Assembly (NCBI RefSeq): GCF_004114795.1
Contig: NZ_CP035311.1
Coordinates: forward strand, 1,674,001-1,738,000
DNA: 64,000 nucleotides
Direction of reading: 5' to 3'
DNA from: Janthinobacterium sp. 17J80-10
Lineage (GTDB): Bacteria > Pseudomonadota > Gammaproteobacteria > Burkholderiales > Burkholderiaceae_D
The notes beneath the pieces are model-generated. The model made no database searches, had not been told where the DNA came from, and saw nothing but the letters and a program-made list of their open reading frames with translations. The translations under genes were made by a program, and so were the position numbers. Below, piece after piece: positions 45,673 to 54,705 of this stretch; the first letter of the stretch is position 1, and each line of letters starts with the position of its first letter.

Positions 45673-46029
45673 ATGTCTATCGTCGCTAATGTCGTGGTCG
45701 CAATCGTCGCAGCCTTGCACGTCTACTTCCTCGTGTTGGAGATGTTCCTTTGGGATAAGCCGGTTGGCTTGAAGGCATTCGGCCAATCACTCGAAAAGGC
45801 CCGGGAATCGAAAGTACTCGCCGCTAACCAGGGTCTCTACAATGGCTTTCTTGCTGCAGGCCTTGTCTGGGGTCTGTTTCTTGGCGCCGAGGGTACGGGC
45901 ATCAAGGTGTTCTTTCTATCCTGCGTCTTGATAGCCGGATTGTATGGTGCTGCCACGGCGAGCCGAAAGATCCTTTTCGTACAAGCAATCCCGGCGGCAA
46001 TTGGCTTGGCGCTTGTTCTGCTGACCTGA
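45673..46029 (+). CDS. DUF1304 family membrane protein
   Basis: This 118-residue protein has four helices and the DUF1304 signatures HVYFLVLEMFLW, KVLAANQGLYNGFLAAGLVWG, and AATASRKILFVQAIPAAIGLAL. Its function is unknown. The start at 45673 gives the family N-terminus. It lies between the cbb3 cluster and a sugar acetyltransferase gene, and these genes look slightly richer in A/T than their neighbours, which may mean a different origin. Confidence 0.88.
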   Translation: MSIVANVVVAIVAALHVYFLVLEMFLWDKPVGLKAFGQSLEKARESKVLAANQGLYNGFLAAGLVWGLFLGAEGTGIKVFFLSCVLIAGLYGAATASRKILFVQAIPAAIGLALVLLT

Positions 46030-46070
46030 CATCGGTGGCGTACGGATAAAGATCTCGGTTTGGCGGATTC

Positions 46071-46637
46071 ATGAAAACTGAAAAAGAAAAGATGCTCGCC
46101 GGCGAGCTTTACGATGCATCGGATCCACAGCTCGGCGCGGAGCGCGAGCGTTGCCGGGATCTTTGCCTGGAGTTCAATGGAACGCGCGAAGCCGAAACAG
46201 ACAATCGCCGGCGCATCTTGAGCGCACTCTTCGGCAAGGAGGCCGATGTATGGATTCAGCCGCCGTTTTTTTGCGACTATGGCGCAAACATTGTCTTGGG
46301 CGATAAAGTCTTTTTCAACTTCAATTGTGTCGTTCTCGATGTTGCCCAGGTTATCATCGGCAATAACGTGCTTTTCGGGCCCGCCGTGCAGATTTATACG
46401 GCAACGCATCCGATGGATCATGTCACCCGCGCCGCCGGACTGGAATCCGGCATGCCGGTGACGATCGGCTCCGATGTGTGGGTTGGCGGCGGTGCTATCA
46501 TCTGCCCGGGCATCAATATCGGCGACAGGTCCGTCATCGGCGCCGGCAGTGTCGTCGTACATGACGTTCCTGCGGATACTTTTGTCGCAGGTAATCCTGC
46601 GCGTGTCATCAGACATTTGAACAACTACGAAATTTAA
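46071..46637 (+). CDS. maltose/galactoside-type sugar O-acetyltransferase
   Basis: This 188-residue left-handed beta-helix acetyltransferase of the Maa/LacA/NodL group uses acetyl-CoA. It has KEKMLAGELYDASDPQLGAER at the start (the Mac domain), hexapeptide repeats through NVLFGPAVQIYTATHPMDH with the catalytic His in THP (about residue 115), and GSDVWVGGGAIICPGINIGDRSVIGAGSVVVHDVPADTFVAGNPARVIR-type coils at the end. The natural acceptor sugar is unknown. It stands alone after the DUF1304 gene with 41 bases between. Confidence 0.92.
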   Translation: MKTEKEKMLAGELYDASDPQLGAERERCRDLCLEFNGTREAETDNRRRILSALFGKEADVWIQPPFFCDYGANIVLGDKVFFNFNCVVLDVAQVIIGNNVLFGPAVQIYTATHPMDHVTRAAGLESGMPVTIGSDVWVGGGAIICPGINIGDRSVIGAGSVVVHDVPADTFVAGNPARVIRHLNNYEI

Positions 46638-46667
46638 TGGCAGGTTCATCTCGAACCTGCAAATTGC

Positions 46668-46961
46668 ATGGATAAGTCGATGTCTTTTTTTCAGGGTTGC
46701 ATTTTGCCTGACGGCCAAACCTTTGATGCCGAGGCTGACCAAAGCTTGCTCAAGTCGATGGAACAGGGAAGCATTTCCTGGCCCATGTCATGTCAGGCAG
46801 GCACGTGCCGCACTTGCATCGGGCAGTTGCTGGAGGGCGAAGTACGCTACGAAATGGAGTGGCCCGGACTCAGCGCCGAAGAAAAGCGGGAAGGCTGGAT
46901 CCTTCCCTGTGTGGCCTACCCAGTGGGCAATGTCGTATTGAAAGACCCATTGGCCGACTGA
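46668..46961 (+). CDS. 2Fe-2S ferredoxin domain protein
   Basis: This 97-residue plant-type 2Fe-2S ferredoxin has the ligands in SCQAGTCRTCIGQLLEG and a distant Cys in WILPCVAYP, the standard C-x4-C-x2-C...C set. It resembles the small ferredoxin domains of oxygenase reductases but stands alone, with no reductase or oxygenase near. An ATG at 46680 is a possible alternative start. It ends five bases before the convergent chemoreceptor stop. Confidence 0.88.
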   Translation: MDKSMSFFQGCILPDGQTFDAEADQSLLKSMEQGSISWPMSCQAGTCRTCIGQLLEGEVRYEMEWPGLSAEEKREGWILPCVAYPVGNVVLKDPLAD

Positions 46962-46966
46962 TGCGC

Positions 46967-48634
46967 CTAGGCGGCACTGAGCCGCAGGCTGCCCGCACTG
47001 CGCGCCAATTTCATCTGGCGCGAGTCGGATGACGGTACTGCGGCAGCATAGGCCCTGGTCGTCACTGCCACAGGCGCAAGCAGAGCAGCCTGGTCGAACT
47101 TGAATACCGACACGGCCTGCGCCAGGTTGCGCGCCTCCTCCTTGAGCGATTCGGCGGCGGCGGCAGATTCCTCGACCAGTGCCGAGTTTTGCTGCGTGAC
47201 CTGATCCATCTGGCTGATCGCCCGGCTGATCTGGCCAATCCCGCTGGTTTGCTCAACGCTTGCAGATGCAATTTCACCCATGATGTCGGTGACATGGCGG
47301 ATGCTGACAAGGATTTCATCCATAGTGCTGCCGGCTTGCCCGACCAGCTGGCAGCCAGCATCGACTCTCTCCATGGATTCGCCGATCAGTCCCTTGATTT
47401 CCCTGGCGGCGGTCGCCGAGCGCTGCGCCAGGCTGCGTACCTCGGTTGCAACCACGGCAAAGCCGCGCCCCTGTTCACCAGCCCTGGCCGCTTCCACTGC
47501 GGCGTTCAGCGCCAGGATATTGGTCTGGAACGCGATGCCGTCGATGACGCCGATAATGTCGGCAATTTTTCTCGAAGACTGGTTGATCATGTCCATGGTG
47601 GCGACGACTTCTGCCACGACTTTGCCGCCTTTGCGCGCGACTTCGCAAGCTGATGATGCCAGCGTATTGGCCTGGGTCGCGTTATCGGCGTTCTGTTTCA
47701 CCGTCGAGGTCAGTTCTTCCATGGCGGCTGCGGTCTCTTCCAGCGAGCCGGCCTGCGCTTCCGTGCGGGAAGACAAGTCCAGTGTCCCTGCTGCGATCTG
47801 TGCGGATGCGGTGGAAACCGTATCGGTGCCGCTGCGCACATGGCCGACAATTGTCGCCAGGCTGTCGTTCATCGATTTGAGCGCGCCGAGAAGCTGGCCG
47901 GTTTCGTCAGTCGATGTCACTTCGATGTGCCGGCACAGGTCGCCTGCGGCAACCGCGCTTGCCGCGTTGACGGCGGCGTGGATGGGGCGCGTGATGGACC
48001 GGGTGATCAGCCACGCCAGCACCACGGCAAGCAGCAGTGCGCCGCCGCCCAGTGAAACCACCAGGATCGTCGCGCGCTCTACCAGTTGCGACACATCGTT
48101 GGCCCGGCTTTCCGCCAGCTGTTTCTGGAAACCTGCCAGGTCATTGACGGCCGCCTGCAGTGTCTCGAGCGCCGGCAGCGTTTCCGCAGTCAAAAGGTCC
48201 TGGGCCTCGGTCTTCCGGTCATCCTCGATCAGCCGGTCAACCCGGGTAAACGAAGCGACGAACTGCCCGCGTTGCTGCTTTATCCGGGTAAGCATTTCCT
48301 GGCCTTTGGGCAAGATCACCAGCTTGTCCAGCGTGCCTAGGGCCTCGGCAATGGCTTTCTTGTTGCCTTCAATTTTTTCGCGGCGATTGTCGCGCTGCGT
48401 CCGACTGCTGGAAAAAAATAATTCCATGGTCAGGTTTGCGTTCGCCCGCGTGTAGACATTGATCATATTTGCCGCTTCAACCTTTACCCATTCCTTGTCG
48501 AGCAGGTCTCGGGTGGATTTTTCCAGTACCGATGCGCCGGTGACCGCTATTGCAACCAGTGCCAGCATCAATGCCAATACCAGGGTAAAACCCAGCCCCA
48601 GGCGTGTGCCGATTTTCCAGTTTGCCAATTTCAT
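46967..48634 (-). CDS. methyl-accepting chemotaxis protein
   Basis: This 555-residue receptor has helix 1 near 11-33 and a periplasmic four-helix-bundle sensor at about 35-190. Helix 2 ([21 protein letters not shown]) is followed by a HAMP domain and a signalling domain with the hairpin tip [17 protein letters not shown] and [32 protein letters not shown]. Start 48634 has AGGA six bases upstream. The C-terminus lacks an NWETF-type CheR/CheB tether. Its ligand is unknown. A 38-base palindrome lies about 54 bases upstream of the start. Confidence 0.95.
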   Translation of the reverse strand: MKLANWKIGTRLGLGFTLVLALMLALVAIAVTGASVLEKSTRDLLDKEWVKVEAANMINVYTRANANLTMELFFSSSRTQRDNRREKIEGNKKAIAEALGTLDKLVILPKGQEMLTRIKQQRGQFVASFTRVDRLIEDDRKTEAQDLLTAETLPALETLQAAVNDLAGFQKQLAESRANDVSQLVERATILVVSLGGGALLLAVVLAWLITRSITRPIHAAVNAASAVAAGDLCRHIEVTSTDETGQLLGALKSMNDSLATIVGHVRSGTDTVSTASAQIAAGTLDLSSRTEAQAGSLEETAAAMEELTSTVKQNADNATQANTLASSACEVARKGGKVVAEVVATMDMINQSSRKIADIIGVIDGIAFQTNILALNAAVEAARAGEQGRGFAVVATEVRSLAQRSATAAREIKGLIGESMERVDAGCQLVGQAGSTMDEILVSIRHVTDIMGEIASASVEQTSGIGQISRAISQMDQVTQQNSALVEESAAAAESLKEEARNLAQAVSVFKFDQAALLAPVAVTTRAYAAAVPSSDSRQMKLARSAGSLRLSAA

Positions 48635-48687
48635 GATTTTTCCTGTAAAACTGCGACGTTTTACACCCGCCGGGTGCAGGCGTCTTC

Positions 48688-48725
48688 GTGTCGTCATTAT
48701 TTCCAAATGGAAACAATGACGACAC
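48688..48725. repeat. 38-base near-perfect palindrome
   Basis: The 18 bases 48688-48705 are the reverse complement of 48708-48725 with a single mismatch and a two-base centre. It lies between the chemoreceptor start (48634) and the end of the small conserved gene (48783). No T-run follows in either direction, so it is not a plain terminator. An operator or RNA structure is likely. Confidence 0.8.
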
Positions 48726-48782
48726 TTTCATTCAATTCCAGGAAATCACAAATGATGCGGATCAAGAATTTATTGCGCGGGC

Positions 48783-49034
48783 CTACTCGTCAAACGGATT
48801 GCGAACCTTTTCTGATGGCCTGGTGGTGATTCGCTCTGGCAGGGTTTCTCCCTCGAGCGCACGCACGGTCGCATCCAGCACGCGCTTCAATTCCCGCGCC
48901 AGTTCCAGCCCCGGCTTGTCGCGGGTAACCTGCAAACTGCCATAGATCTCGATCCGCTCCAGGCGGTTTTCCACCGTCAGTCCGTCCAGCGTGAGCACGG
49001 TTGCGTCATCCTTGAAGGGTTCAAAACTGGCCAT
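48783..49034 (-). CDS. small conserved hypothetical protein, 83 residues
   Basis: I recognise no named function. The product is soluble and acidic, with FEPFKDDATVLTLDGLTVENRLERIEIYGSLQVTRDKPGLELARELKRVLDATVRALE suggesting two or three beta strands followed by a long helix; I give it here in outline only. It starts four bases after the stop of the secreted nuclease gene, so the two are translated together. An inhibitor (immunity) role for the nuclease is conceivable but unsupported. Confidence 0.78.
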   Translation of the reverse strand: MASFEPFKDDATVLTLDGLTVENRLERIEIYGSLQVTRDKPGLELARELKRVLDATVRALEGETLPERITTRPSEKVRNPFDE

Positions 49035-49038
49035 GCTC

Positions 49039-49866
49039 TTACCTCATGATCGGATGATTGCCCGAGCTGGGCATCGTCTTGCCCTGGCTGCGGTATTTGT
49101 AGGGTTGGGGTCGCGGCAGCGCCATGGCGACGGTCTTGATATCGCTGCGCAATTGCGGAAACAGCGTGATGCCGAGGCGTCTTTCCAGTGCGTCGATGCT
49201 GACCACCTCGTAATTCAATCCTGCCGCATTGGCGGCGACATACGCGCCGGCTTGGCCCCCGGCTGGATCATATATTGCCTTGAAAACATGAGATGGCACA
49301 AGCACCCGGCCATTGATCCGTTCCAGCATTTCGCCCTCGAAGATCGGGCCGGTAACAACATAGAGTGCGCCGCGCTCGAAGACCAGTTCGCGCGTGCTGT
49401 GTTCGATGCCTTCCCACAGGACCTGGTTGTTCCTGGGGTGTTGCGGAATGATGTTTGCCAGGGAAAAGCTTTCATACTGCTCCTGGTCGGTCGTCATGTT
49501 CCCGGAAGGGCTCAGATGCCCACGGTCAAACCCCGAGCGGGTATAGTCGTCCAGCTCGGCGCGTTGCCAAAAGGGCAGGCGAGCTTCCTCATGATAGGCA
49601 TTTTTGCGCTTCAGCATGCGCGCCTGGCCAAGGCGCGGCGCCGTAAGAAATTCCGCCGACCACAGGGGCGTGCGCGATACGCCTGAATGCAGGACCGCAA
49701 AACCTTCGAAACACAGCAGACGGGTTTTGTCGCGCAGAGTCTCTTTTGCCAGCTCTGGCGCAACGCCACTGGCGAAATGGGCCGCGCACTCCGGCGCGAT
49801 CGGACCGGCGACCGCCTGGCTGGCAGCGAGCAGCAGGCCCAATAAAATAATTCCAGACTTCAACAT
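49039..49866 (-). CDS. secreted DNA/RNA non-specific endonuclease (NUC1/EndA type)
   Basis: This 275-residue protein has a signal peptide (MLKSGIILLGLLLAASQAVAG) and the beta-beta-alpha metal nuclease fold. FDRGHLSPSGNM carries the DRGH catalytic His near residue 122, and NIIPQHPRNNQVLWEGIE carries the metal-ligand Asn. ELVFERGALYVVTGPIFEG is the usual following strand. The family cuts both DNA and RNA outside the cytoplasm for nutrition or defence. It is the first gene of a two-gene unit with the 83-residue protein. Confidence 0.92.
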   Translation of the reverse strand: MLKSGIILLGLLLAASQAVAGPIAPECAAHFASGVAPELAKETLRDKTRLLCFEGFAVLHSGVSRTPLWSAEFLTAPRLGQARMLKRKNAYHEEARLPFWQRAELDDYTRSGFDRGHLSPSGNMTTDQEQYESFSLANIIPQHPRNNQVLWEGIEHSTRELVFERGALYVVTGPIFEGEMLERINGRVLVPSHVFKAIYDPAGGQAGAYVAANAAGLNYEVVSIDALERRLGITLFPQLRSDIKTVAMALPRPQPYKYRSQGKTMPSSGNHPIMR

Positions 49867-50156
49867 TGCGATATTTAAATTTTAAACGTAGGAAATTTGC
49901 GTAATCGCAAATACTTGCCTTGCGATTGCAATAACATTGCATCTGATCCTTCAATACACTCCCCCTGGAGTTGTTTTTAGCCCGCATTGCGCAAGCACTG
50001 CGGGTTTTTTTTATGCTGAAAGGAAAAAGTGGAAATAGGGCGGACAGATACAAATTGTTTCAAAACTTACCGTGCACGGACTGGTTGTCCGAGGGCATGT
50101 GCAGTTAAATACAGTGTATCGCAATCACTGAAACTTCCGCTTCCAAGGAGCCTGAC
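49867..50156. other. 290-base spacer with possible small RNA
   Basis: No gene is visible. The left end is A/T-rich and should hold the nuclease promoter. An intrinsic terminator on the plus strand at 49981-50012 has no coding sequence before it, so a short transcript starting near 49880-49950 is possible. The right part is the leader of the His-rich protein gene, with CAAGGAG before its ATG. Confidence 0.5.
49981..50012 (+). terminator. orphan intrinsic terminator
   Basis: CCCGCATTGC pairs with GCACTGCGGG (one mismatch, GCAA loop) and is followed by eight T residues. The nearest gene upstream on this strand is more than 3 kb away, so it may end a small RNA or act as an attenuator for the gene at 50157. 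Confidence 0.75.
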
Positions 50157-50528
50157 ATGAAGAAATTATTTTCCCTGATTACTGGCACAGCCCTGCTGGG
50201 TGCTGGCCTCATGGCCATCGCTCCAGCTGCCAGCGCACGCGACAATGTCGACTGGTCTGTTTCCGTCGGCTCTGGCGGCGGCTATGGCTACCCGGCTCCG
50301 GTGGTCGTGCAGCCGCCGATCGTGGTGCACAATCCACCCGTGGTAATCCAGCGTCCGGTCCCGGTGGTGGGGTATGGCGCATATTACGGCGCACCTGCAC
50401 CGGCCTATGTGTATGGTCCGGGTTGGCGTCATCAGCACGGGCATCGTCATCACCACCGTGGTTATGACCGCCATGACCGCCATGACGGCCATGGTGGCCA
50501 TGGCGGTCACGGTCACCACGGCCGTTGA
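50157..50528 (+). CDS. secreted Gly/His-rich hypothetical protein
   Basis: This 123-residue protein starts with a clear signal peptide (MKKLFSLITGTALLGAGLMAIAPAASA). A Gly/Tyr/Pro/Val-rich middle follows (VVVQPPIVVHNPPVVIQRP), then a tail of HGHRHHHRGYDRHDRHDGHGG-type repeats ending HHGR. The His-rich tail could bind nickel, copper or zinc in the periplasm. CAAGGAG is the ribosome site. I know of similar short proline-valine and histidine-rich exported proteins in betaproteobacteria, without assigned function. Confidence 0.8.
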   Translation: MKKLFSLITGTALLGAGLMAIAPAASARDNVDWSVSVGSGGGYGYPAPVVVQPPIVVHNPPVVIQRPVPVVGYGAYYGAPAPAYVYGPGWRHQHGHRHHHRGYDRHDRHDGHGGHGGHGHHGR

Positions 50529-50625
50529 GCGCAGGACGGCAGAGGAAAAATTCCCTTTGCCGTCAAGGCATTAGACACCGCGCCCAAGAGCCGGTAGACT
50601 TGTGGGTTTTGCGCATTACCCTCCC

Positions 50626-52305
50626 ATGTCTACCGATTCCGATCTGCCGGGCCAGGACGTCCCCGAGCTTGCCCCGGCCCTGGCCGAAACAACCCGCACC
50701 GTCAGTGCTGTCGAAATTGCGCGTGAAGTCAAGCGCCGCCGCACTTTTGGCATTATTGCCCACCCGGACGCCGGCAAGACGACGTTGACGGAAAAGCTGC
50801 TGCTGTTCTCCGGCGCGATCCAGCTGGCCGGCACTGTCAAGGGCAGGAAGAGCGGTCGCCATGCGACCTCGGACTGGATGGATATCGAAAAGCAGCGCGG
50901 TATCTCCGTTGCCAGTTCGGTCATGCAGTTCGAGTATCGCAATCATGTGGTCAACCTGCTCGACACGCCAGGCCACCAGGATTTCTCCGAGGATACCTAC
51001 CGCGTGCTCACGGCAGTGGATTCGGCGCTGATGGCCATCGATGCCGCCAAGGGCGTGGAAGAGCAAACCATCAAGTTGCTGAACGTTTGCCGCATGCGCA
51101 ATACGCCCATCCTGACATTCATGAACAAGATGGACCGCGAAACCCGCGATCCGCTGGAGCTGCTCGATGAAGTCGAGTCGGTGTTAAAGATCGAATGCGC
51201 GCCGATCACCTGGCCGATCGGCATGGGCAAGACATTTCGCGGCGTTTATCACTTGATGCGCGATGAAATTCTGCTGTTTGCGGCAGGCAGTGAACGTGCC
51301 GACCAGACGTTCGAGGTGATCAAGGGGATCAATAACCCGCGCCTGGCGGAGATGTTCCCGCTGGAAATCGAGCAGTTGAAGATGGAAGTCGAACTGGTGC
51401 ATGGGGCTTCGCATCCGTTCGACCTGGAGGCCTATTTGTCAGGCAAGCAAACGCCGGTATTTTTCGGTTCGGCGGTCAATAATTTCGGTGTGCGTGAAAT
51501 TCTTGATGCCTTGCTGGAATGGGCGCCGCCGCCACGTTCGCGCGACGCCACCGTACGCACCGTCGCACCGGACGAGGTGCCGTTTTCCGGCTTCGTCTTC
51601 AAGATCCAGGCCAATATGGATTCGGCGCACCGCGACCGCATCGCCTTCCTGCGCGTGTGCTCGGGGCACTTCGAGCGCGGCATGAAGATCAAGCACTTGC
51701 GCATCAATCGCGAAATCCGCGTGTCCAACGTGGTGACCTTCATGGCGTCGAGCCGGGAACAGGTGGAAGAAGCCTATGCGGGTGACATCATCGGCTTGCC
51801 CAACCACGGCAACATGCAGATCGGCGACAGCTTTTCCGAAGGCGAATTGCTGCAGTTCACTGGCATTCCCTACTTTGCACCGGATTTCTTCCGCAGCGTG
51901 CGCATCCGCAACCCGCTGAAGATCAAGCAATTGCACAAGGGCTTGCAGCAGCTGGGGGAGGAGGGCGCGGTGCAGGTCTTCAAGCCCGTCCATGGCGGCG
52001 ACCTGATCCTGGGCGCAGTCGGCGTGCTGCAGTTTGAAGTGGTGGCCAGCCGCCTGATGAACGAATACGGGGTGGATGCCGTCTTTGAAGGCACCAGCAT
52101 CAGCAGCGCGCGCTGGATTACCAGTGACGACAAAAAAGCCCTTGCTGAATTTGAGAAATCTGTTGCCGGGAATAACATTGCCTTTGATGCTGCTGGCAAC
52201 ATGGCCTATCTGGCGACATCTGGCGTTAATTTGCGTCATACTCAAGAGCGTTGGCCGCAACTGACTTTCCATGCGACACGCGAGCACGCTGTCAAGCTCG
52301 AGTAA
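50626..52305 (+). CDS. prfC: peptide chain release factor 3
   Basis: RF3 is a GTPase that recycles release factors 1 and 2 from the ribosome. The 559-residue protein has G1 AHPDAGKTT (about 47), the switch I region with [15 protein letters not shown]3 [15 protein letters not shown]4 NKMD, and the C-terminal RF3 domain. It is about 30 residues longer than E. coli RF3, through an acidic N-terminal extension ([21 protein letters not shown]). Start 50626 is taken because an upstream in-frame ATG at 50602 has no ribosome site. A hairpin and a terminator follow. Confidence 0.96.
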   Translation: MSTDSDLPGQDVPELAPALAETTRTVSAVEIAREVKRRRTFGIIAHPDAGKTTLTEKLLLFSGAIQLAGTVKGRKSGRHATSDWMDIEKQRGISVASSVMQFEYRNHVVNLLDTPGHQDFSEDTYRVLTAVDSALMAIDAAKGVEEQTIKLLNVCRMRNTPILTFMNKMDRETRDPLELLDEVESVLKIECAPITWPIGMGKTFRGVYHLMRDEILLFAAGSERADQTFEVIKGINNPRLAEMFPLEIEQLKMEVELVHGASHPFDLEAYLSGKQTPVFFGSAVNNFGVREILDALLEWAPPPRSRDATVRTVAPDEVPFSGFVFKIQANMDSAHRDRIAFLRVCSGHFERGMKIKHLRINREIRVSNVVTFMASSREQVEEAYAGDIIGLPNHGNMQIGDSFSEGELLQFTGIPYFAPDFFRSVRIRNPLKIKQLHKGLQQLGEEGAVQVFKPVHGGDLILGAVGVLQFEVVASRLMNEYGVDAVFEGTSISSARWITSDDKKALAEFEKSVAGNNIAFDAAGNMAYLATSGVNLRHTQERWPQLTFHATREHAVKLE

Positions 52306-52315
52306 TTTCTTTTTG

Positions 52316-52347
52316 CCCGATGTCTGACTTATCTGTCAGACATCGGG
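52316..52347. repeat. 13-bp perfect hairpin after prfC
   Basis: CCCGATGTCTGAC (52316-52328) and GTCAGACATCGGG (52335-52347) form a perfect stem with a TTATCT loop, 11 bases after the prfC stop. There is no T-run after it, and T-rich sequence lies before it. Confidence 0.8.
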
Positions 52348-52368
52348 AACTCACCCCGCCTTGTCCTG

Positions 52369-52419
52369 CCTAACCGTGGCGCATGTTGTTAATGCGTCAT
52401 GGTTGGGCTTTGTTTTTTT
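52369..52419 (+). terminator. intrinsic terminator downstream of prfC
   Basis: A long stem from CCTAACCGTGGCGCAT to ATGCGTCATGGTTGGG, allowing wobble pairs, is followed by CTTTGTTTTTTT. The remaining 214 bases to the next start (52634) hold A/T-rich sequence but no feature I can name. Confidence 0.8.
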
Positions 52420-52633
52420 AATTCAAAATTTACATTTGATTTTAGTCAAGTTGATGGAGAGAACTTTTTTCTATACTGCTTGCCTGACTTGACATGATGT
52501 TGTTGACGTTCAAAAGTCGGTGCTTCGATAAAAAAGATGCATAAAAAACGTACAAAGAGACAAACGTTAGCGAGCTGGACACTTGAAACCAAGTGCCAGT
52601 AATCAAGAGCGCGGAAAAAGGAGCTTGTTTGAT

Positions 52634-53200
52634 ATGTTGACCGCCACTTATTCTTTGGTAGCATTGTCTGCCGAACAAAAAAATGCCCGCAACATGCTGT
52701 CCCGGCTGCATGGCCAGATCCAGGACATCCTGCACGATTTGCAATACATTAATCAGGCATGCGTGGAAAATGCCCTGTGTCGCCTGGAGCAATTCGAGGA
52801 GTATTGCCACAAGCGCAAAGTCGAGGCTTATGTCATCCCGGCGATTCGCAAGAGCACCCGCAAGGCCGATCCGATACTGGCCGAGCTTGAGTCCCTGAGT
52901 TCGCGCAGCATGCGTATCCTGCGCTCCTTGCACGAACAATTGCGCAGTGCCTTCGAACGCGGCATGGGCGATGTCCGGAAGGTCTGTGCCGACATGGACC
53001 TGTATTGCACTAATTTGCGCGAGCGCTTCCTCAAGGAAGAAGAGGAGCTCCTTCCCATTGTCCGGGCCTTGCTGCCGATCGAGGATTGGTTCACCCTTGC
53101 TGCCAAATTCCTGTCCGAGGATGAAAAACACCGCCATCCTGCACCAACTCCAGGCGTCAGCCGCTCGCGTGCCAGCCAGACTGGCCGAACTGCAGCCTGA
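52634..53200 (+). CDS. hemerythrin-like helical protein, 188 residues
   Basis: This cytosolic all-helical protein resembles hemerythrin HHE proteins in layout. The C-terminal helix pair RFLKEEEELLPIVRALLPIEDWFTLAAKFLSEDEK matches the end of the HHE domain (E-E-x-LxP...). However, the usual His ligands are mostly missing; only isolated His residues such as LHGQIQDILHDLQY and EQFEEYCHKRKVEAYV remain. Start 52634 has AGGAG ten bases upstream; a TTG at 52583 is the alternative. It could be a degenerate hemerythrin or a scaffold. It is monocistronic with a terminator. Confidence 0.7.
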   Translation: MLTATYSLVALSAEQKNARNMLSRLHGQIQDILHDLQYINQACVENALCRLEQFEEYCHKRKVEAYVIPAIRKSTRKADPILAELESLSSRSMRILRSLHEQLRSAFERGMGDVRKVCADMDLYCTNLRERFLKEEEELLPIVRALLPIEDWFTLAAKFLSEDEKHRHPAPTPGVSRSRASQTGRTAA

Positions 53201-53220
53201 CGGAGTGCAGGCTTGAATAA

Positions 53221-53247
53221 AAAGAGCGACCTGGTCGCTCTTTTTTT
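53221..53247 (+). terminator. intrinsic terminator after the hemerythrin-like gene
   Basis: AAAGAGCGAC-CTG-GTCGCTCTTT is a perfect stem that runs into a T-run. Confidence 0.88.
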
Positions 53248-53325
53248 ATAGCTGCCGTCACATGCGCCCCTTGCAGGGAAGGGCGTTTCTTGGCATCGTG
53301 TCAGCACTTCTTGAAATTCCCTGTC

Positions 53326-54705
53326 ATGCCGAAAATCTTTTCTTCCTTTACCCGTTTTTCCCTGCGCGACCTGATCGTGACGGCCGGACCCGTAACACTG
53401 CTGGTCGTCGGCTTATGCATCGTTGCCTACCGCCTGGTGGATCCGTCGCCGCCAAAAAATGTCGTCATGTCTACTGGCCAGGAAAACAGTGCCTATGAAG
53501 CCTTCGGCAAGAAATACGCGGCAGTGCTGGCGCAGCAGGGCATTCACGTCGACTTGCGCGATTCGCCGGGGTCGCAGGAAAACCTGCAGCGCCTGCGCAA
53601 CCCGGAGTCCGGGGTCGATATCGCCTTCGTGCAAAGCGGCTCGACCGAGCAGGCCGAAGCCGAGCGGCAGGGGCTGGTGTCACTGGGGAGCTTGTTTACC
53701 GAGCCTGTGTGGATTTTCATACGCGGCAAAAAACCAGTGACGGAACTGGGCCAGCTGCGTGGCCTGAAGATCAATGTGGGGCCGGACGGCACAGGCGTGC
53801 CGCAGCTTTTCAAAAGTCTGCTGGACGTGAATAACATCGAGGCGGCAGAAGTCAGGCTCGGTACCCTGGAGAACACGCCTGCCACTGTTAAATTGCTAGC
53901 CGGACGGATTGATGGGGTGGTGTTCAGTTCAGCCCCGGATGCGCCGCTGATCCAGATGCTCTTGCAAACGCCAGGCATCCAGCTGGTGGATTTTCCGCAA
54001 GCCGAAGCCTATACGCGGCGGTTTCCATTCCTGTCGCATGTGGTGCTGCCCCGCGGGATCGCCGATCTCGGCAAGAACCTGCCGGCGCGCAATTACCACC
54101 TGATTGCGCCGACCGCGACCCTGGTAGCGCGCGAAGACTTGCACCCGGCCCTGGTGGACCTGTTCGTGCGGGCGGCGGCGGGTATCCATGGCGGCGCGGG
54201 CTGGTTCAATGCACAGCGGGCTTTTCCGACGGCCAGCTATACCGAGATCCCGGTGGCGCGCGATGCCGAACGCTATTACAAGAGTGGGCCGACTTTTTTC
54301 GATCGTTACCTGCCGTTCTGGCTGGCGAATTTCTTTAGCCGCATGTGGGTGGTGATCATTGCTCTGGGCGCCCTGGCGTTGCCCTTGTCGCGGATCGTGC
54401 CGCCGCTGTATGTCTGGAAGGTACGCTCGCGCGTCTATCGCTGGTACGGCAAGCTGCGCGCGGTGGAGCAGGCAATCGAGGGCGTGCCGGCGGAACAGCG
54501 TGCCGAGGTGTATCAGGCGCAATTGCAGCGCTTGGGCGAAATCGAGGAAAAGGCCAACCATATCTCGATTCCGCTATCCTATGCAGAGGAGCTCTACGGC
54601 TTGCGCAGCCATATCAATTTCGTGCGCAAGCGCATCATGTGGCTGATGCAGGAACACGGCGGCAACGGCGCCGGCCTCATTCAGGAGCCCCCCGGCGGCG
54701 CCTGA
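53326..54705 (+). CDS. TAXI-family solute-binding protein with membrane anchors
   Basis: This 459-residue protein has an N-terminal membrane helix (LIVTAGPVTLLVVGLCIVAY, about 17-36) in place of a cleaved signal. A TAXI (TRAP-associated extracytoplasmic immunogenic) binding domain follows (VVMSTGQENSAYEAFGKKYA, GLKINVGPDGTGVPQL, LAGRIDGVVF). A second helix near 340-360 and a cytosolic helical tail (VYRWYGKLRAVEQAIEG) end the protein. No TRAP permease gene is adjacent. The anchored form suggests a sensor or a lipid-linked binding role. Start 53326 fits a basic N-terminus before the helix. Confidence 0.87.
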   Translation: MPKIFSSFTRFSLRDLIVTAGPVTLLVVGLCIVAYRLVDPSPPKNVVMSTGQENSAYEAFGKKYAAVLAQQGIHVDLRDSPGSQENLQRLRNPESGVDIAFVQSGSTEQAEAERQGLVSLGSLFTEPVWIFIRGKKPVTELGQLRGLKINVGPDGTGVPQLFKSLLDVNNIEAAEVRLGTLENTPATVKLLAGRIDGVVFSSAPDAPLIQMLLQTPGIQLVDFPQAEAYTRRFPFLSHVVLPRGIADLGKNLPARNYHLIAPTATLVAREDLHPALVDLFVRAAAGIHGGAGWFNAQRAFPTASYTEIPVARDAERYYKSGPTFFDRYLPFWLANFFSRMWVVIIALGALALPLSRIVPPLYVWKVRSRVYRWYGKLRAVEQAIEGVPAEQRAEVYQAQLQRLGEIEEKANHISIPLSYAEELYGLRSHINFVRKRIMWLMQEHGGNGAGLIQEPPGGA

